Positions 33,601 through 45,860 of a stretch of 64,000 nucleotides of DNA are shown one piece after another. The DNA comes from Ahaetulla prasina (taxonomy: Eukaryota > Chordata > Lepidosauria > Squamata > Colubridae), in NCBI RefSeq assembly GCF_028640845.1, contig NC_080540.1, positions 156,510,438-156,574,437 of the forward strand, given 5' to 3'. Every line of letters begins with the position of its first letter. Position 1 is the first letter of the stretch. A program made the translations under genes and the position numbers. The notes under the pieces are model-generated. The model was not told the DNA's origin. It searched no databases and saw only the letters and a program-made list of their open reading frames with translations.

Positions 33601-34365
33601 TTTGCCCTCCAAAAGTTAAGCCGGCTGGGTTGTGGATAATATTTGGATCATGGGAGACCAGGGTAGAGTGGGAAGTTTCTTAAAAGTTTAAAAACAATTT
33701 GAAGCAAAGCCAGGAGCAAAAACTCCCATAACCAGAATATTGCCAGAAAATTACAACTTTCGTTTTCTGTGAAATTCCTGGAGTTTTACCTTATGAGAAG
33801 TTTTATACTGTTTCCATTGTGGGAAGCCCCCCCCCAATGAAATATTTTGGGGAATAGTAAAAGAGGTAGGATATTATATTTCCCCAAAAGAGAAATGGAG
33901 AAACATGTTATTAGAGGCAGAAAGCAGCCCCCAGTCTTTCTTAAGCGCCTACAGCAGATGCCGATTAAGACATCCTGGGCCAATTTACAAACAAAACACC
34001 TTCACCTCCACTGATGGGATTAAAATTTACAACCTTTCCCGAACCCAGATTCTAACCCAGATTCCAGTCTTTTAGGACATAATGACCTTTTAGGATATAA
34101 TAGGATTAAGCCACCGCCATTAGAATAAGGAAGACACCAGGCTCATTACATTGCACAATCCCTGCAGCGTTTTGGAAAAATCCTTGATAAAAATCCTTGC
34201 ACTCATCAAGCTAATTTGTCAGCTGCCCCAGAACTGCATGCTGTGGTTCTGCTCAACAAAAAACGGAATCCTTTCCACTCAGCCTCCGTTTTATTTCCAA
34301 CACCTTTCTCCCAGCTTGGAACTGAACCAGATGGATCTTTTCTTTCTTCCTACACTAGGGCTATC
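33601..34365. other. Intergenic, no recognised feature
   Basis: Upstream flank of ANKRD52. Nothing recognised. Confidence 0.4.
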
Positions 34366-34487
34366 AAACAGGTGGCCTGTGGGCCAGATCCATCACATGC
34401 AAGCCATGTCCACCCTGGCTCCACAAAGGCAAAAAAGTCATGCTATGTCACGATACATCACGTGACGCAATCGAGTTTGACATCCGT
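34366..34487. mobile_element. Short hAT-type MITE (deletion derivative)
   Basis: AGGGCTATCAAACAGGTGGC start, GGCCTGTGGGCCAGATCC, and GAGTTTGACATCCGTG end. It is the same family as the 736-bp copy at 44956-45691 with most of the middle missing. Confidence 0.65.
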
Positions 34488-34605
34488 GTCCTATGCCTTC
34501 TTTCTTTAAAACATTAACAGAATCCACAATGGTCTGCAAATCAGTGTCTCCACTAGATAATTGATAGTCAAGATGAAAGGAAATTAATCAAGTAAATAGC
34601 AAATT

Positions 34606-34960
34606 TATTTATTTATTTATTTATTTGATTTTTATACTGCCCTTCTCCCGAAGGACTTAGGGCGGTGTACAGGCAAGATAAAACAATACAATATACAGAT
34701 TAAAATACCATTTTAAAAACTTATTTAAATTAGCCTAAAATTAAAAATTTCCATACTAAAAACCCCGTTTAAAAATTGATAAAATTTCACATTAAATCTA
34801 ATTTAAGCCAGCCCCGCGCGGATAAAGAGATGTGTCTTCAGTTCGCGACGGAATGTCCGAAGGTCAGGTATTTGACGTAAACCCGGGGGAAGCTCGTTCC
34901 AGAGTGTGGGCGCCCCCACAGAGAAGGCCCTTCCCCTGGGGGCCGCCAGCCGGCAAATGG
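34606..34960 (-). mobile_element. L2-like LINE 3' end
   Basis: (ATTT)n, then the ACTGCCCTTCTCCCGAAGGA hairpin and GGGCGGTGTACAGGCAAGAT, ending in the coding remnant near GGGCGCCCCCACAGAGAAGG. Minus-strand orientation. Confidence 0.78.
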
Positions 34961-35454
34961 GGAAAATCCTTTACCCAAAATTCTTCAAACTCCCAAATAA
35001 GTAACCCAGACCTAATCTACATTTCAAAGATGTTTGCAAACACAAATATTAGATCTCCCAATGGAACTGCATGTTCACAAGAATATACACATACCTCAAG
35101 TATCACCCTAGAATCAGCACATGGACACTTCCACACCCGGGACAAGCTCCCTTATTTAACTATTGCTTTACCTCCTTTCTCTTTCAAGAGTTCACCTTTA
35201 AACATAGTGTACAAACACAAATATGTAGTCATGAGTTGTAGAAATATGAATCACTAGTTAAAGTGGCTTTAGTAGTTTCCACTGAGAAAAATTAGAATGT
35301 GGTATCTCCACACTCTATTAATTTAGACTAAAGTAGAGTGTGGATAGATGGATGAGTGTTTAAAATATTCTGCGCTCCAAATTTTAACATTTATGGGATT
35401 AACTTCATCTGAGGCTTACTCCCTTTAGAGTGCTTAAGGTTATTTATAAAATGC

Positions 35455-35490
35455 ATATATATATATACATACATACATATATATATATAT

Positions 35491-35537
<47 letters not shown>

Positions 35538-36010
35538 TTCTGAGGTTTTCACGGGTGTTTGTATATAGGTCTTTGGTTGTTCGGGTTTTCTCCCGTGTAA
35601 AATTGCAAGTGTCTTGGCGACGTTTCGACGAAGTCTCATTCGTCATCTTCAGGCTTCAGCAATCTGGGATTGCTCCCAGAAGCATGAAGCTGAAGCCTGA
35701 AGATGACGAATGAGACTTCGTCAAACGCTGCCAAGACACTATATATATATACATATATATATATTTGTTTTCTGAGGTTTTCACGTGTGTTTGTATGTAG
35801 GTCTTTGGTTGTTTGGGTTTTCTCCGTGTAAAACTGGAAATGTCTTGGCAGCGTTTGACGAAGTCTCATTGTCATCTTCAGGCTTCAACCGTGCTTCTGG
35901 GATCACATTGCTCCCAGAAGCACGGCTGAAGCCTGAAGATGACGAATGAGACTTCGAAATGTTGCCAAGACATTTCCAATTTTACACGGAGAAAACCCAA
36001 CAACCAAAGA

Positions 36011-36052
<42 letters not shown>

Positions 36053-36110
36053 TACATACATATACATACATATACATATACATATATATATATATATATA
36101 TATTCATTCC
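35455..36110. mobile_element. Array of four inverted Penelope-like repeats separated by (AT)n
   Basis: Four copies of the repeat seen at 28817 alternate in orientation: minus (35535-35660), plus (35680-35740), minus (35764-35895), plus (35911-36012). (TA)n/(CATA)n runs lie at 35455-35532, 35738-35764 and 36010-36105. The first copy keeps an intact core (CTGAAGA...GAAAC, 35623-35652 minus). In the other three the GAAA element is damaged. Confidence 0.6.
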
Positions 36111-36249
36111 ATGTATCATTTAAGTAAGCAGTTTCATTGCTTATCCATGCGCACAATATTGATTCCTTCATAAAATGGTGTTGCATGCACTGGAATGTGT
36201 TGCACAAATGCAGATGGTAAAATGCCAGATGTATATTAATTGCATTTTA

Positions 36250-36325
36250 ACATAACATAATAACAGAGTTGGAAGGGACCTTGGAGGTCTTCTAGTCCAA
36301 CCCCCTGCCCAGGCAGGAAACCCTT
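36250..36325 (-). mobile_element. CR1 LINE 3' tip
   Basis: ACAGAGTTGGAAGGGACCTT and CTTCTAGTCCAACCCCCTGC only. Confidence 0.7.
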
Positions 36326-36329
36326 TTAC

Positions 36330-38324
36330 TGGAATTGTGTTCAGTAGGGCCTACGTTCAAGTGAAAAGTTCTACTGAGTATCTTCTGTGTATCCATATAA
36401 GATTTTGTGGTTAATTGAACATGATACAGATAAAAAGGTCTCTACTGACTCAAATGCTACCCACAACTCATAAAAACAGTTTCATAATTATTTAAGAAAT
36501 TAAGAACTTCCCTTTGTAATTTCTGTTTAACTCTGTGTAAGCATATAATTATAACCGAGTCAGCCAATGACGGACAAATGTTTATGACTGTTTCCCAAAT
36601 ATAACATTATAGACTTCCCTTGTGTTTCTTAAGGATAGGCCTCTTGCTCATCATGTTTTAAGAGTCTTTGATCTTCTGTCCATTTATCACTGCATTCCAA
36701 ACTTGCAGAGATTCAAGTTAAAAAATACTGAGTTGCTGTCTTTATTAAACTTAAATAACATTAGAGTTGTTTCATACTGTATTATTAAAAGCAATGTTGA
36801 ATATTTGATTTTATTTCATTTTGATTTATTGGAATTTTGGTGAAAATTTGGTGTGCCTTTCATTATTGGCTAGTAACAATGTTTTAGAAAGGTTGCAGAG
36901 TATATTATTCCTTTGAAGTGCTACAATGCAGGTAAGACTTGATCTTCGTTGTACACCTTATCCTAAAGCCTTGTAACTTGTGGTTGCGTGTAACTGATGG
37001 TCAATATCTAAACTTCAAGAGTTATATGAAAGGAAAGTAATTATTGTTCTAAATGTACAATGGATCTTAGTACAATAAATGGTAAAAATTGCCATTAATG
37101 CCTTTTACAATGTTAGATTAGTTTTCACGATTCCCATTTAGCATAGACAGCACTATTTTGATTAAGGATTATGGGGACTGAAGCTTTTTCCAAGGTTGTG
37201 AAATGATGTGCAGAGTGCAGTAGAGGGCACTGTCCATTCTTTATTTACTTCTAGCATCATGGATCAAAAGTGTCTCATATAATTACTAGTTTTATAGTTA
37301 TCTTTCTTAAATCCACTCCTATCATTTTACCTTTCATGCTTGTTGAATAAGCAGACATGTCCAGATAATAATGCTTTATCTTTATACTGTAAAAATTTCA
37401 CCCATTAATTTCTGCTAATAAAGCTACTGTTTTATTAGATTAGTATACAGTAGCAATTACTGCTACTTAATATATAGCCAGTTCTCATGGCCATATTATA
37501 TCTCTGGGAAATGAACATGCGGTCCGATTTTGGAGAATCTGTCTCCACCTGTTTTAAAAACAGAAATTATTTAAAAATCAAGTGTTTATGTTTATTTTAA
37601 ACGCCATGTCTGCCTAACATATCAGGGACTACATATGCTATAAACGGTTATATAGGGATAGCTTTTCTTTGAGAACAGAGCCTATACTGAATCAAACCAC
37701 AACCCCATCTAGTTTAATAATGTGTCACTCCAAACCCAGCTGGATGCTTTTAGGAACCTAATAAACTTGGATTAGAGAGTAGTAGCCCTCTCCAAACGAT
37801 ATCTTTCAGCAATCACTGTTAAAAGCATATTGTTTTCTCCTTCTGCTTTTAAAACCTATGGATGGAATGCTCAACTAGGTTTCATGGATTGGGCAACCTA
37901 TGCTTCTACAGCAGTGGAGGAAAGACTCTTGATTTGTTCAAACTACAAAGCAGCCATATTAGATGCTCACGTGAACTGTGTCCTTAATTAAATCTGGAGC
38001 GTATACAAAAGCCTAAATCCTAGCTCAAGTCAAGCATTGTTGCTCTTGGCCATCTCTAGCGTGACCTTTTCCTCCTTTGTTCTCCTTCCATAATTTGATC
38101 ATTGATGAAAAATAGAGGGAGGGAGGGAGGAATGCTGTCATTTACCATTGCTTGGTAAAAGAGCTCTGAGATTTTGGAGTATGGCCAAATCAGTGTCTCC
38201 ATTTCCCAACCCTTGCAGACAATCCAGAAAGTTACCTGAATACAACTGAAAAATCCAGTATGATCAGGAGAGGCAGATATTCCTCCATTCAGGACCTAAT
38301 TATGGCTATCCTTTGAAACCGTGT
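36330..38324. other. Intergenic, no recognised feature
   Basis: About 2 kb of A+T-rich sequence without a recognisable repeat or exon. It is one of the longest repeat-poor stretches between the two genes. Confidence 0.4.
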
Positions 38325-38412
38325 TTCTGAACCTTATCTATCCTGGCTGGGGAATTCTGGGAGTTGAAGTCCATGCATTTTCAAATGGCTAAGGTTGAGA
38401 AACAGTGCTTTA
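38325..38412. mobile_element. Foldback MITE fragment
   Basis: GTTTCTGAACCTTATCTATC, GAATTCTGGGAGTTGAAGTC and AAGGTTGAGAAACAGTG. It is related to the foldback at 49392-49526. Confidence 0.6.
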
Positions 38413-39074
38413 AAACGACGTGCTTTTTCTGACCCATGACTAGGCCTCAACTACAGCTGTTGAGGGCTCAGATGCGTCACAGGAAAAACAATACTTTCAA
38501 CCAAAATATGCTTAACCGTATGCTGGTTTTCATTCTAATCATACCCAGAATCACGACAAAAGATCACATTAGGCACATTTCCTGCCATTTGGAAAATAAC
38601 CCTTAGGAATTTAGATTGTGCTTTGCTCAAGGAGGCAAAAGAACCTTATGGACCTAAAAGGGCAGCAAAATAAGCCATGTATTAATTTTTGCTTCAAATA
38701 TATAAAGAATAACCAGCAAAAATAATGCCCATGTAGAATAATAGAAAAATTGCAGGGTATTGATAATTTGGGGAAATTCTGAAGATACACTCCATGTGCC
38801 CTATACTTACCAGAAGAATAAAATATTATCCCCAAATATTTAAGATTTGAAGCATTTTTTAAGGTGTTTTATCACCCACCAAGCACAGATTCTATGGCAT
38901 TGGGCAAGTATGAGAATTTTAGTTTTAGAATAATTTCTTTTTGGAACTTTCTGTTTATGATATGTAGTCAAAGGGCAAAGGCTTGTTCTAAACCAGATGG
39001 TGTATGTGATACTGATATTGCCTCATTCATATAACAATATGCATATCAGTTAGAAGGGAAATTTTTTTAGCATA

Positions 39075-39200
39075 TGTTTGTTTTATTTTTAACTATACCT
39101 TGTGTTTGTTCCGGGAAGTCGGGGGGGGGGGCGGAAGGGGGGGGTTTGTGGGGGGAGGGGGGAAAGCTTTGTAAAACTTTTTCAATAATAAAAAAAACAA
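39075..39200 (+). mobile_element. L1 LINE 3' UTR tip
   Basis: CCTTGTGTTTGTTCCGGGAA, a G-rich run (39120-39162) and TTTTTCAATAATAAAAAAAA. This is the same 3' end as the L1 that follows at 40545-40690. Confidence 0.75.
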
Positions 39201-39359
39201 TATGCATATCAGACAACTTTGGAGGCTGGCAGACTTCTTTGTTGAAAAGAAGACCTTTTTTGGATTCACAAATTTTATTTAAAGCCATAAGTTTTCACTC
39301 GCTGCAATTCATTTAGTACCCTGGAAATGTATGCTTTTAAATAAAATTTAATTTAACGG

Positions 39360-40700
39360 AGGAAAGAATTTTGAATATAGAAGGTTATGACTTGTTATAT
39401 GGATGGCATGTGTATTTATTTTATGAAAAAAAAGTGGATAGGGCTTTTAAGAATCATGTGTTGAGAAGTGCTCTTTTGCGGGTCTGGAAAAAATATTCTT
39501 ATAAATTAGATTACAAGATTCCTATATGGGCGAGCCCCAGACATGCAATAGAGAATATAAATATAGAACAGAAACAGGAAATGATTACTTATAAAGAACT
39601 TTTGTATGCTGAAGGAGGTAGATTGCAATTAAAATCATTACAGGTATTAAATGAAGAAGGGAGGAATTATACTTGGTTTCAATATGGGCAAATAAGTGCT
39701 AGATGGAAAGAAGATCAAAAAATTGGTATAATGCAAAGGGAGGAAAATTTAATAAAGCAAATTAGAAATCAGACCCAGGAGCATATAAAGAGATTGTATA
39801 ATGTGTTGCTTGAAATAGATTCGGAAAAGGATTTGGTAAAGGACTGTATGATAAAATGGGCACAGAATATTCAGGAACCAATAATGTTGGAAACATGGGA
39901 GAAAATCTGGGTTAGAAATGTTAAGTTTACACAAGCACAGAATTTAAGGAAAATTTTTATAAGATGTTTTATAGATGGCACTTAGATCCCAAAAATTATC
40001 ATGTATGTATCCTAATATCCAAGCGAAATGTTGGAGGTGTGATTGTGATGGCTACATATTTTCATATTTGGTGGACTTGCAAGAAAATTAAGGTCTTTTG
40101 GATAAGAATTTGGTGGATTATTCAAAATGTACTGAAGAAGAAGATAAAGTTCCTGCCACAATTTTTCCTTTTGGGAATTATAACGGATTGTACAGGGATT
40201 GAGACTAAACTGATTCTGAATTTAATAACAGCAGCAAGACTGTTGATTGGACAATACTGGAAGAAGAAGAGTACCTACAATAGAAGAATGGATACTGAAA
40301 GTCATTAATTTGGCTGAGATGGCTAAAATCTCAGCTTTTTAAAAGACAATACGCAGGAAAGATATTTAATTGAATGGAAAAATGGATTGATTATCTACAA
40401 AACAGATATCAGATTAAGAAATATCAGATTGCCTTTGAATAATTAGAAAGTTATTTTATGTAATGGGGAGGGGTTGGGAGATGAAAAGCTTTGGATGTGG
40501 TTAATTGGATTGGAAGGGAAAATTTTATTCTATGTTTGGTTTATGTATAACAATACCTTGTGATTGACCCGGGAAGCTGGGGGGGGGAAGGGAGGGGGGA
40601 AGGGGGTTTTTTGGGAGGGGGGGGGAAAAAGGGGGGGAAATGTCTTTGTTTTTTTTAAAACTCTTTCAATAAAAAAATAAAATAAAATAAAATAAATAAA
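39360..40700 (+). pseudogene. 5'-truncated L1 LINE: ORF2 C-terminus and 3' UTR
   Basis: An open frame of 204 codons (39371-39985) reads HVLRSALLRVWKKYSYKL and WASPRHAIENI, and a second frame (39964-40308) reads YFHIWWTCKKIKVFWIRIWW and FLLGIITDCTGIETKLILNL. These are the C-terminal parts of squamate L1 ORF2. The WW/CKK stretch is the cysteine-containing C-terminal region. A frameshift near 39970 separates the two frames. A G-rich 3' UTR and (AAAAT)n tail end the copy. Confidence 0.82.
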
Positions 40701-40777
40701 TAAAATACTATAACATTGTTAGTCTGAAAAAGCACTAGAGATTCCTGACTCCTGATGTGGGGTTACCATGGACTAAC

Positions 40778-40990
40778 ACTGGAGCCAGTTTGGTCTAGTG
40801 GTAAGGTATCAGGTTAGAAACCAGCAAATTGAACGTTGGCCCTGCTTTAAGCACAAAGCCATTGGGTGACTTGGGCCAGTCATTCTCCCTCAGCCCTAGG
40901 AAGCAGGCAGTGGGAAACTTCTGAAATCTTGCGAAGAAAACTGCAGGGAACTTTCCAGGCAGTGACCAGGAGTCAACACTGATACAAAGG
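40778..40990 (+). mobile_element. tRNA-derived SINE
   Basis: AGCCAGTTTGGTCTAGTGGT is a tRNA-like A box. TTGGGTGACTTGGGCCAGTC and TCTCCCTCAGCCCTAGGAAG are the body shared by a widespread squamate SINE. 3' end degraded. Confidence 0.65.
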
Positions 40991-41983
40991 TACACAAACA
41001 CAAATAGACTAAGACAATCCTACAATACACTTGGAAAAGGTCACTATGTTCAATTTGAATATACTGTACAAGATCAATGTAATCTTTACTCTCTGTGCTT
41101 TTGCCACGTCACTTCTGTATGGGTGTCTATAATCCAATCCTGTCCTTCACCCAGGTATTTATACACCTGAGATAATTGATACATTTGATCAATAGAGATG
41201 AACAAAGTTAGGTCATAATACAAACTCATAGTCAGTTCTAAGAATTAAGGAACACCCTACCTCTGAATGTATATTTAGTGCAGGTATTTGTGATCAATGT
41301 CACAGTGAACATAAAACTCTATTCTTGATTTTCTCCTTTTCAGACTTTCAAGTAATTGACAAGGTTAAGTATTAATGTATACCATAGATCTCTTAGACTA
41401 GGCTCAATTCCTATGACTTCATGATGGCCATGTAGATTTTTGGCAACAATAGAGATATGGCTCTTTATTGATTTTATTTTTTTTATATTGATTTTTATTG
41501 ATTCCAGATTTTCTTCCCAGATTAGTCTTCAATCTGGCATTTCCTTTTGTTTTCTATCCAAGTTCTGACAACAGTCAACCCTACTTAGCTTTTCAAGATC
41601 AGACTGCTCCCTAACTGAACAATTAAAGAGTAGGGACTCAAAAAGTTTTATTGATTTACTGCAAGGGTCTTTCCATATATATAGTTGATAGTACCATAAA
41701 ACAATTGGCATTAAGCAACAATTCTTCTTCACTCTTTATAGATATATTCCTTAATGGTGGAAAAACATGGTCTTTAAATGGAAAGAAGTAATAGAAAATA
41801 TTTGGGCATAAGGGGGAACAATTGTGCATCAAAAGCCTCATCTGGAAATACAAAAAGTCTAACCATCAACTTTAGTCCAGTTGCTGTATATATCTGTTTA
41901 AGACAAAGAATGCTAGGCTGGGATTGCATGTCATGGTAACCCTAATTTATTGAATAAACCCAAATAGACTGTATGGTTCAATA
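40991..41983. other. Intergenic, no recognised feature
   Basis: No exon or clear repeat recognised. Confidence 0.4.
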
Positions 41984-41991
41984 TGTTAAGG

Positions 41992-42722
41992 CAATGGTTT
42001 CCAACTTTATCTTCACCACGTACCCCCTTTAAATACCTTTTGTGGCCATGGACCATGGCAACAGACCATCAAGACTTAACTCAAGATTTAAATCATAACA
42101 TTTCTTCAAGCCTTTGCGGACCCTGTGACAACATTGTGGGCAGGGATTAAATGCTACCAGTTTGGGCCTTTTCGACCAAACCGGTAGTAAAAAATGCTAC
42201 TGGTTCGCCGAATAAGTGGTAAAAAAAATGTAAAACAAAACTTCTGATGATCAGCTGAGTGACGTGTGATCATCGGAACTTTTTTTTTAGTTTTTAAGCA
42301 ATTTTTACTACCGGTTCTCTGGAACCGGTAGTAAAAAAATGCTTTAAAAAGGTAAAAAAAGGTTCCCAAGATCACAGCTGTGCCGCGTGATTGTCAGAAC
42401 CTTTTTTTAAAAAAAAATTAAAACATTTTTTTACAACCGGTTCTGGCGAATAGGTAGTAAAAAAAATGCTTTAAAAAAGTTTTTAAAAAGGTTCCCAAGA
42501 TCGTGCACCAGAACTGATTCCTCCCCCCCAGCTTTTCTACTTACCTTCCCACGCCTCCTTTTGTTGTGTATTGTGCATGTGCGCGCAGCGCACGTTTGGT
42601 GTGAACTGCACATGTGCATGCATTGCATGCTTAGTGTGCATTGCGCATGTGCGGCCAGCGAACCGGTAGCAAACCAGTTCAGATTTTACCACCGATTGTG
42701 GCTCCCGGGTTGAGAAGCACTG
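41992..42722. mobile_element. hAT-type MITE with a second MITE nested inside
   Basis: The outer element starts CAATGGTTTCCAACTTTATC and ends GGTTGAGAAGCACTG. Target duplications are TGTTAAGG and GGTTAAGG (7 of 8). At about 42141-42703 it carries an ACCGGTTC-family MITE (GCAGGGATTAAATGCTACCA to CAGATTTTACCACCGATTG), so that one inserted later. Confidence 0.7.
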
Positions 42723-42971
42723 GGTTAAGGGATAACATGAAACCTAGATGGCTTGATTCAAGATATTAAACCAAAACAAATAAACTTTTATCGTGGTATA
42801 ATTTTTAAGGTGTCACTAGACTTGGTTTTGTTCGTATAAGGACTTCCTTGTACCTATTCTTTTTATTAAGCATTTGCTTCCAAACAAACCATTAATTTTG
42901 TACTTCTGTTACTAGTTATGACATCAAACGTATAAATTCCACTCCAAATGAAAAAGAGCCTATACATATTA

Positions 42972-43336
42972 CAGGTAGTCCTTGACTTACAATGGTTTTA
43001 GTGACTGATCAAAGTTACAACAGTACTGAAAAAAGTGACTTCTCATTTTCACGCTTACAGCCGTTGCAGTATGGTCACCTGATCAAAATTCAGATGCTTG
43101 GCAATTGACTCATGACAATTGTAGTGTCCTGGGTCACGTGATCACCTTTTGCGATCTTCTGACAAGCAAAATCAACGGGAAAGTCAGATTCACTTAACAA
43201 CCATGTTACTCACTTAATAACTTGCAGTGATTCATTTAACAACTGTGGCAAGAACAGTCGTAAAATGGGACAATTTGTCTCACTTAGCAACAAAAATTTT
43301 GGGTTCAATTGTGGTTGAAAGTTGAAAACCACCTGC
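42972..43336. mobile_element. Tigger-like MITE
   Basis: TTACAGGTAGTCCTTGACTT start and GTTGAAAACCACCTG end, with CACGTGATCACCTTTTGCGA inside. Confidence 0.75.
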
Positions 43337-44422
43337 ATTGGCTTTTCACTTTAGATGAGGTAATGAGGTAGAACTGTCTCAATCGTGAGTAACTTGCACG
43401 GATCTCTTGAAGACAAACTACACATTCTCTGTTGTGATGCACTCTTTTAGAATTAGAGGAATGGAAGGAAATAGTTGTTTCTCTGTGTTGTGATAAAATG
43501 CTAAAGCAGGATTATGTTGATAGAGTGGAGGCCAAGCAAGGAATGCATGTTATGGTTATCTTGCTATGTGACATAACACAAGATGGCTCTTGCTTGGATT
43601 TCATCAGGAATTAGTGATTCAGAAGAGTTCATGGAGGAAAGGTTGGAAGTTGTGGGACTAAGAACTTTTTTAAAATTTTGTTATTGACCTATAACTATCT
43701 ATGTTCCAGTTCATCACTGGACACTCATTCTGGAAATCTCCCAAGACAGTAAATTTTAGGATTTGCTTGCAATGACACATTGCAATTCATACATTGACAA
43801 AAGATCTGCTCTGAAAAGGAATTGCACATTTCACTAACTCTTCTGCCTTTAAACAGTCAGAATTATATAACTGGGAAATGAGACTCAACTGCCACAAATA
43901 AAATGAAGAGTTTTTAAAAAAAATATTCATCTTGTATAGATTTGCATTACAGATGGTGTTGGATTTAAAACTTGATTTAGTTTGGAAACCAACCTTACAA
44001 ATATTGGTTTACTTTGACTGATAAAGAAAAAAAACCATGCAAAACCTGAGCTCAAGGCCTGAGCTGAATGGAATTTCTAATTTGTCCAAATTTTCCACAT
44101 ATAAATCATTCACCTAGTTCTCCAAGCCAACTTTATTTCAGAATTATAATATAGGATGGGAGAGAAGCATTATGAGTTCAGAATCCTTAATTGTATTACA
44201 AAACACTCTTGAGACTGGTAATACCTGCTGTCATTTACACCAATAATTCTCGCAATTTCATAACTTAAGTCCTACCAATCACGCTGTCAAAGGACTTGGG
44301 TACTGCCACAATCAAAACCAGAAGATTTTTTCCTCTGTGAAGGCTATTTATATTTTACAGGCTGCCTGTTGTCCTACATTTGTCCTACATTGTCATACAT
44401 TTAAATACACAATGAAATTTTA
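43337..44422. other. Intergenic, no recognised feature
   Basis: No repeat or exon recognised. It precedes the small open frame at 44423. Confidence 0.4.
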
Positions 44423-44644
44423 ATGGCCTTCTCTGCGCCGCACTTATGTGTGCTACCACCTGAGCCTGACAGTGGCAGTTCAGACAGGGGTGCTGCTCAC
44501 AAAAGTTTGTATGTAAGTTGGCTGGTTAAGTGTTGCCTATGTGACCACATTCTTGTGTCTATTTCATTTCAGAGGCGGATCTTTTCCAACACTCCCCGAA
44601 GAAGCCAGGAAGTAAACCGAAGTTTAAACGTAAATCATAACTGA
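44423..44644 (+). other. Unrecognised small ORF with a possible mini-intron
   Basis: A 73-codon frame beginning MAFSAPHLCVLPPEPDSG. Inside it a strong donor (TAT/GTAAGT at about 44512) and a strong acceptor (TCTATTTCATTTCAG ending at about 44572) would define an intron of about 60 bp. In another frame the downstream block reads HSPKKPGSKPKFKRKS and then a stop. I recognise no family, and no further exons are evident upstream, so this may be chance. Confidence 0.2.
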
Positions 44645-44886
44645 AGCACTACCCTTTCTTATAGTTAGCAGTGATTGATCCCAGTTACACAGATCAGAAC
44701 TGTTCATTCTTATGCAAGATAGACTTTTCTGTAGACAAACCTCCACTTTATTATAAATAACTAATATCTTAATTATTTGTCCTTATTTGTGTTAAGGCAT
44801 ATTAAAATGTCTAAGTATACAATGTAATTTCCTTTTGAAAACATTATAAAGGTAGTAATGGTTAACTTATGTAACTGAGTAACAGG

Positions 44887-44953
44887 ATAACAGAGTTGAA
44901 AGGGATCTTGAAGGTCTTCTAGTCCAACCCCATGCTCAAGCAGGAGGCCCTAT
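44887..44953 (-). mobile_element. CR1 LINE 3' fragment split by a hAT insertion
   Basis: ACAGAGTTGAAAGGGATCTT to CAAGCAGGAGGCCCTATA. It resumes at 45692-45720 (ACCTATACCATTCCAGACAA) after the transposon. Confidence 0.75.
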
Positions 44954-44955
44954 AG

Positions 44956-45691
44956 CAGGGGTATCAAACTCAAGGCCTGTGGGCCAGATCCGGCCCACAA
45001 CATGGTCAGATCCGGCCTGTGCAGCCATCCTGTAATTTGTAAGGGGCCCACCTGTGTTGCTATGCCCATGCCCAGCTATCCCAGCGGGCATGCAGGCGCG
45101 CAGAGAACACTGGCAGGGCTTAAAGGCTCATTTCCAGCGGAAAGGCCCTCTTCCTCCAGCCTTGGGATGGGCACCACTTCCTATCTCGCCACCCACCACG
45201 CTTCAGCCAGATGCCTTGTGTTGGGTCATATAGTGGGCGGGGAAGCGCTACACCCTCCCTCTCTTCTTGCTGGGCCTGCTGGCAAAGCGTTGCTCTCGTG
45301 CACTGAACACATTTTGGCAGCGCAGCCTTTCTAGCCGGCTAGCTGAAGGGCCAGCAGGCTGCAGCTACAGCCAGAAGCCATCCCCCTCCCTGCACACAAA
45401 GGCTGGGAGCATGTGGTGGTCTACGGTTACCAGCTGTAGTTACCCCGCCCCTTGCCTTGACTCACCTCATCCTGTGGGACGAGCATCCAACCCACCACCC
45501 CACCGACCAGAGAACCCTGGATTCCCTCCCTAACTCCATACAGCCCTCACAGGCACCACCCATGTGAGTGGCATCAAGCAGGCCACATCCCCGGGCCACG
45601 CCCAGACAGCTGCGACCACCCCTCCCCTCCCTTCCGGTGGACAACCACAATGCTGATCCAGTCCTCAATGAAATCGGGTTTGACACCCCTG
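44956..45691. mobile_element. hAT-type element, 736 bp
   Basis: Ends CAGGGGTATCAAACTCAAGG and GGGTTTGACACCCCTG, with GGGCCAGATCCGGCCCACAA near the left. Inner part is G+C-rich and has no transposase. It lies inside the CR1 fragment, so it is younger than the CR1. Flanks CCCTATAG and ACCTATAC are a weakened 8-bp target duplication. Confidence 0.8.
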
Positions 45692-45764
45692 ACCTATACC
45701 ATTCCAGACAAGTGTATATGTAATTATATATATCCATATAAATGTATATGTAAATGTGTAATTA

Positions 45765-45860
45765 TACTCTCCCTTTCAGCCCAACTCATAGGGTTATTGT
45801 GGGGAAAATAGGAGGAAGTTTTTAAAATAAAAATAGCAGGATAAAAATACATAAATAAAT
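45765..45860 (+). mobile_element. tRNA-SINE 3' fragment
   Basis: CAGCCCAACTCATAGGGTTA and TTGTGGGGAAAATAGGAGGA match the 3' body of the squamate tRNA-SINE group. Confidence 0.55.

Noticed and set aside
39371..39985. A 204-codon plus-strand ORF as a possible host gene
   Set aside because: The residues match the C-terminal part of L1 ORF2. It is 5'-truncated, frameshifted and followed by an L1-type 3' UTR.
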